DNA of 64,000 nt from FEN-299 sp963727765 (GTDB lineage Bacteria; Acidobacteriota; Vicinamibacteria; Vicinamibacterales; Fen-181). Within the stretch, counting starts at the first letter, position 1; every line of letters starts with the position of its first letter. This document shows, one piece after another, positions 61,839 through 64,000 of this stretch. A model generated the notes under the pieces. That model ran no database searches, was not told where the DNA came from, and saw only the letters and a program-made list of their open reading frames with translations. Position numbers and translations under genes: made by a program. The stretch covers positions 124,001 through 188,000 of the forward strand of contig CAVSGZ010000009.1 of the NCBI GenBank assembly GCA_963727765.1, written 5' to 3'.

Positions 61839-62387
61839 CTAGGTCCTCTCTTCGGCCTGGTAGGTCCGGACGAGCGCGTCCCACTTTCCCTGCGCCCTCA
61901 GCACCACTTCGATCAGCTCGCGAGCCGCGCCATCTCCGCCCGCGCGGCTGCTCACCCAATCGACGCGCTCCAGGACTTCGGGCGCGGCGTCGGCCGGGGC
62001 GGCCGACAGGCCTGCGCGCCCAAGGACCGGAAGGTCCAGCAGGTCGTCCCCCATAAACGCTGCCTGCTCGGCCAGCAGATGCTCCTCTTCGAGCACCTCC
62101 GCGAAGACCTGCTGCTTCTCGACCGCGAGCTGACGGACGATGCGGATGCCGAGCTGCGCGGCCCGCATGGTGGTGGCAGGAGAATGCCGTCCCGACAGGA
62201 TGCCAACCGCCAGCCCGGCCCGCTGCGCCCAGACCACGCCGGTCCCGTCCCGGATGTTGAACTGCTTGGACTCGGTGCCGTCGGCCTGAACCAGGATCCG
62301 CCCGTCGGTCAGCACGCCGTCCACGTCGAACAGCAGCAGCCGGATACGGGCGGCCTTTCGCGCGAGGTCGGCGGGATCGCAGGGCAT
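61839..62387 (-). CDS. kdsC: 3-deoxy-D-manno-octulosonate 8-phosphate phosphatase KdsC
   Basis: KdsC (182 residues) is a HAD phosphatase that makes Kdo for LPS. The nucleophile motif is LLLFDVDGVLTDGRIL (about 17-32), motif II is in VGILSGRHSPATTMRA, and motif III/IV is AAFMGDDLLDLPVL. The GVLTDG form is characteristic of KdsC. The start ATG overlaps the stop of kdsD (ATGA). It ends the minus-strand kdsA-kdsD-kdsC set. Confidence 0.93.
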   Translation of the reverse strand: MPCDPADLARKAARIRLLLFDVDGVLTDGRILVQADGTESKQFNIRDGTGVVWAQRAGLAVGILSGRHSPATTMRAAQLGIRIVRQLAVEKQQVFAEVLEEEHLLAEQAAFMGDDLLDLPVLGRAGLSAAPADAAPEVLERVDWVSSRAGGDGAARELIEVVLRAQGKWDALVRTYQAEERT

Positions 62388-63364
62388 CAGAACAACTCGG
62401 TGCGCCAGAGGTCGTGGAGATGGACGACGCCCTCCACCCGCCCGTCGGGCGCGACGACGACGAGCGAGGTGATCTTGCGGCGCTCCATCAGGTTCAGGCC
62501 CTCGACGGCGAGCAGTGTGCGGCTGACGGTCACCGGCGTCGTGGTCATCACGTCCCGGGCCGTCCGCTCCAGCACGCGGGGGTCGGTCATGTGCCGGCGC
62601 AGGTCGCCGTCGGTGATGATCCCGGCCAGGCGCCCCTCGGCATCGATCACGCACGTCATGCCCAGGCCCTGGCGCGACATCTCGTCGAGGACCTCGCGCA
62701 TCGTCGTCCACTCGCCGACCTGCGGCAGCCCGTCGCCGGCGTGCATCAACTGATCGAGTCGCATCAGCCGCTTGATCTTGCCGCCGGGGTGCCGGTGCTC
62801 GAAGTCCTCCTGGCTGAAACCCTTGCGCACGAGCAGCGCCATAGCCAGGGCATCGCCGAGCGCGAGCGCGGCCGTGGTGCTGGCTGTCGGCGCGAGGTTC
62901 AGCGGGCACGCCTCCTCGCTGACGCGGCAGTCGAGCGTCACGTCGGACGTCTGGCCGAGCGTGGAGTCGGGAACGCCGGTGATGGCCACAATCCGTGCGC
63001 CGACTCGCCGGATCGTCTCGAGCAGCCTCCTGATCTCGCCGGTCTCGCCCGAGTACGACACGGCGACCACGACGTCGTCGGGCTGGAGGGCGCCGAGGTC
63101 GCCGTGGATCGCGTCGGCGGGGTGCAGGAAGAACGCGGACGTTCCGGTGCTCGACAGCGTCGCCGCGATCTTCCGCCCGATCAGGCCCGACTTGCCCATC
63201 CCCGTCAACAGCACGCGGCCGCGGCAGTCGTAGAGCAAGTCGACCGCGGCGCTGAAGGCGGCGTCGATGCGGCCGACGAGGGCCAGGATCGCGTCGGCCT
63301 CGATGCGGAGGACCTTGCGGGCAAGTTCGAGTTCGGTCAGCGCGTCGGTGGTGGTCACGGGCAT
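62387..63364 (-). CDS. kdsD: Arabinose-5-phosphate isomerase KdsD
   Basis: KdsD (325 residues) turns ribulose 5-phosphate into arabinose 5-phosphate for Kdo synthesis. The SIS domain covers about 40-180: VLLTGMGKSGLIGRKIAATLSSTG, FFLHPADAIHGDLGALQPDDVVV and SYSGETGEIRRLL. The EDFEHRHPGGKIKR hinge precedes a pair of CBS domains (about 205-325). Length and order match KdsD/KpsF. The kdsC start overlaps its stop. Confidence 0.95.
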   Translation of the reverse strand: MPVTTTDALTELELARKVLRIEADAILALVGRIDAAFSAAVDLLYDCRGRVLLTGMGKSGLIGRKIAATLSSTGTSAFFLHPADAIHGDLGALQPDDVVVAVSYSGETGEIRRLLETIRRVGARIVAITGVPDSTLGQTSDVTLDCRVSEEACPLNLAPTASTTAALALGDALAMALLVRKGFSQEDFEHRHPGGKIKRLMRLDQLMHAGDGLPQVGEWTTMREVLDEMSRQGLGMTCVIDAEGRLAGIITDGDLRRHMTDPRVLERTARDVMTTTPVTVSRTLLAVEGLNLMERRKITSLVVVAPDGRVEGVVHLHDLWRTELF

Positions 63365-63383
63365 CTGGTCTCCGGGGCGCCGG

Positions 63384-64000
63384 TCACCGCGGAGCCTTCA
63401 CGACGGCGTCGATCCGCGTGAGGCGCTCGAGCAGCGCGTCGAGCTGGTCGAGTCGCAGCGCGTTCTGCGCATCGCTCCGGGCCCTGGGCGGGTCGTCATG
63501 AACTTCGAGGAAGATACCGTCGACGCCGGCCGCGACGCCGGCCGAGCCGAGCGGCTCGATGTACTCCGCGAGGCCTGAGGTGACGCCGTCGCCGCCGCCC
63601 GGGCGCTGGAGGCTGTGCGTGACGTCGAAGATGACGGGACACCCGAACGCCCGCATCATCGGGATCGCGCGCATGTCGACGACGAGGTCGTGGTAGCCGA
63701 ACGTCGTGCCCCGCTCGGTGACGAGCACGCGGTCGTTGCCGGCGCCGGTGACCTTGGCCACCGCGTGGCGGACATCGGCCGGCGCGAGGAACTGCCCCTT
63801 CTTGATGTTGACGGCGCGACCGGTGGCGGCGGCCGCGAGCAGCAGGTCGGTCTGGCGGCACAGGAAGGCCGGGATCTGCAGCGCATCGGCCACTTCTGCC
63901 GCCGGCGCCGCCTGGGCCGGTTCGTGGATGTCGGTGAGGATCGGGACGCCGGCGTCGGCCTTGATCCGGCCGAGAATCCGCAAGCCCTCCGACAGGCCGG
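63384..64000 (-). CDS. kdsA: 3-deoxy-8-phosphooctulonate synthase KdsA, 5' end beyond the window
   Basis: KdsA condenses arabinose 5-phosphate with PEP to make Kdo-8-phosphate. The C-terminal 205 residues or so are present. Motifs: TDIHEPAQAAPAAEVADALQIPAFLCRQTDLL (two parts), VNIKKGQFLAP, ERGTTFGYHDLVVDMR, FDVTHSLQRPGGGDG and FLEVHDDPPRARSDAQNAL. The frame is still open at base 64000, so the start lies outside. kdsD follows 19 bases downstream, giving the usual order for Kdo genes. Confidence 0.95.
   Translation of the reverse strand, partial: GLSEGLRILGRIKADAGVPILTDIHEPAQAAPAAEVADALQIPAFLCRQTDLLLAAAATGRAVNIKKGQFLAPADVRHAVAKVTGAGNDRVLVTERGTTFGYHDLVVDMRAIPMMRAFGCPVIFDVTHSLQRPGGGDGVTSGLAEYIEPLGSAGVAAGVDGIFLEVHDDPPRARSDAQNALRLDQLDALLERLTRIDAVVKAPR

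Overview
The window is a continuous piece of a GC-rich bacterial chromosome that reads like a member of the Acidobacteriota, most likely of the Vicinamibacteria type. The reasons are very high GC with G/C-ending codons, frequent GTG starts, many TPR and PDZ proteins, a diderm envelope (LolA, an Omp85-like barrel, a TonB receptor, Kdo genes), and GGATTC- and GGCTTTCGGC-type low-complexity intergenic repeats. The taxonomy is inferred from gene content only. No prophage, insertion sequence, CRISPR array or rRNA operon was seen; the contents are mostly core chromosome.

Layout: 1-2.1 kb holds the tail of an RNA 2',3'-cyclic phosphodiesterase, then gpsA and ftsY. 2.1-7 kb holds an XRE regulator and the classic ffh-rpsP-khpA-rimM-trmD-rplS-rnhB translation/secretion operon. 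7-11.4 kb holds a large TPR protein, a small membrane protein, a RodZ-like HTH membrane protein and two small conserved-type proteins. 11.4-18.1 kb holds a divergently transcribed GHMP kinase and a peptidoglycan recycling/synthesis operon, nagZ-ldcA-mpl-murB-murA. 18.2-21.2 kb, minus strand, holds rhodanese, a DUF2723 membrane protein and lolA. 21.2-25 kb holds tRNA-Ala(CGC), a Doc/AbrB toxin-antitoxin pair and a TMTC-like membrane TPR protein. 25-37.7 kb holds secreted or envelope proteins (giant PDZ protein, M13 peptidase, DUF4139 protein, Omp85-like barrel), a PPDK-like protein and a LysR regulator. 37.9-44.7 kb holds a TonB-dependent receptor and an RND efflux pair. 44.9-48.8 kb, minus strand, is rplM-rpsI-rpsB-tsf-pyrH-frr. 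49.2-54.7 kb is pilMNOPQ plus a lipoprotein. 54.7-61.7 kb holds a TPR protein, accB-accC, a potassium-channel-like protein, folD, coaE and an APC permease. 61.8-64 kb, minus strand, is kdsA-kdsD-kdsC.

Together these genes make and move proteins (SRP, ribosome, EF-Ts, RRF), build and recycle the wall (nagZ to murA, UMP supply by pyrH), start fatty-acid and phospholipid synthesis (accBC, gpsA), begin LPS synthesis (kds genes) and assemble type IV pili.

The most striking observation concerns the sequence itself. Nine genes are split by single-base indels, including ftsY, accC and folD. In eight of them the restored reading frame unambiguously places the indel on a GTAC or GATC palindrome, and the ninth (the rodZ-like gene) can be read the same way. 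This looks like systematic read errors at two modified DNA motifs, a possible epigenetic footprint in the assembly, rather than real gene decay. Other notable points are a MurA whose catalytic Cys is Asp, a PPDK-like protein lacking its PEP-binding barrel, a channel with GYR in place of GYG in its filter, a rhodanese without its cysteine, and a palindromic -10 element that could serve two leaderless genes.
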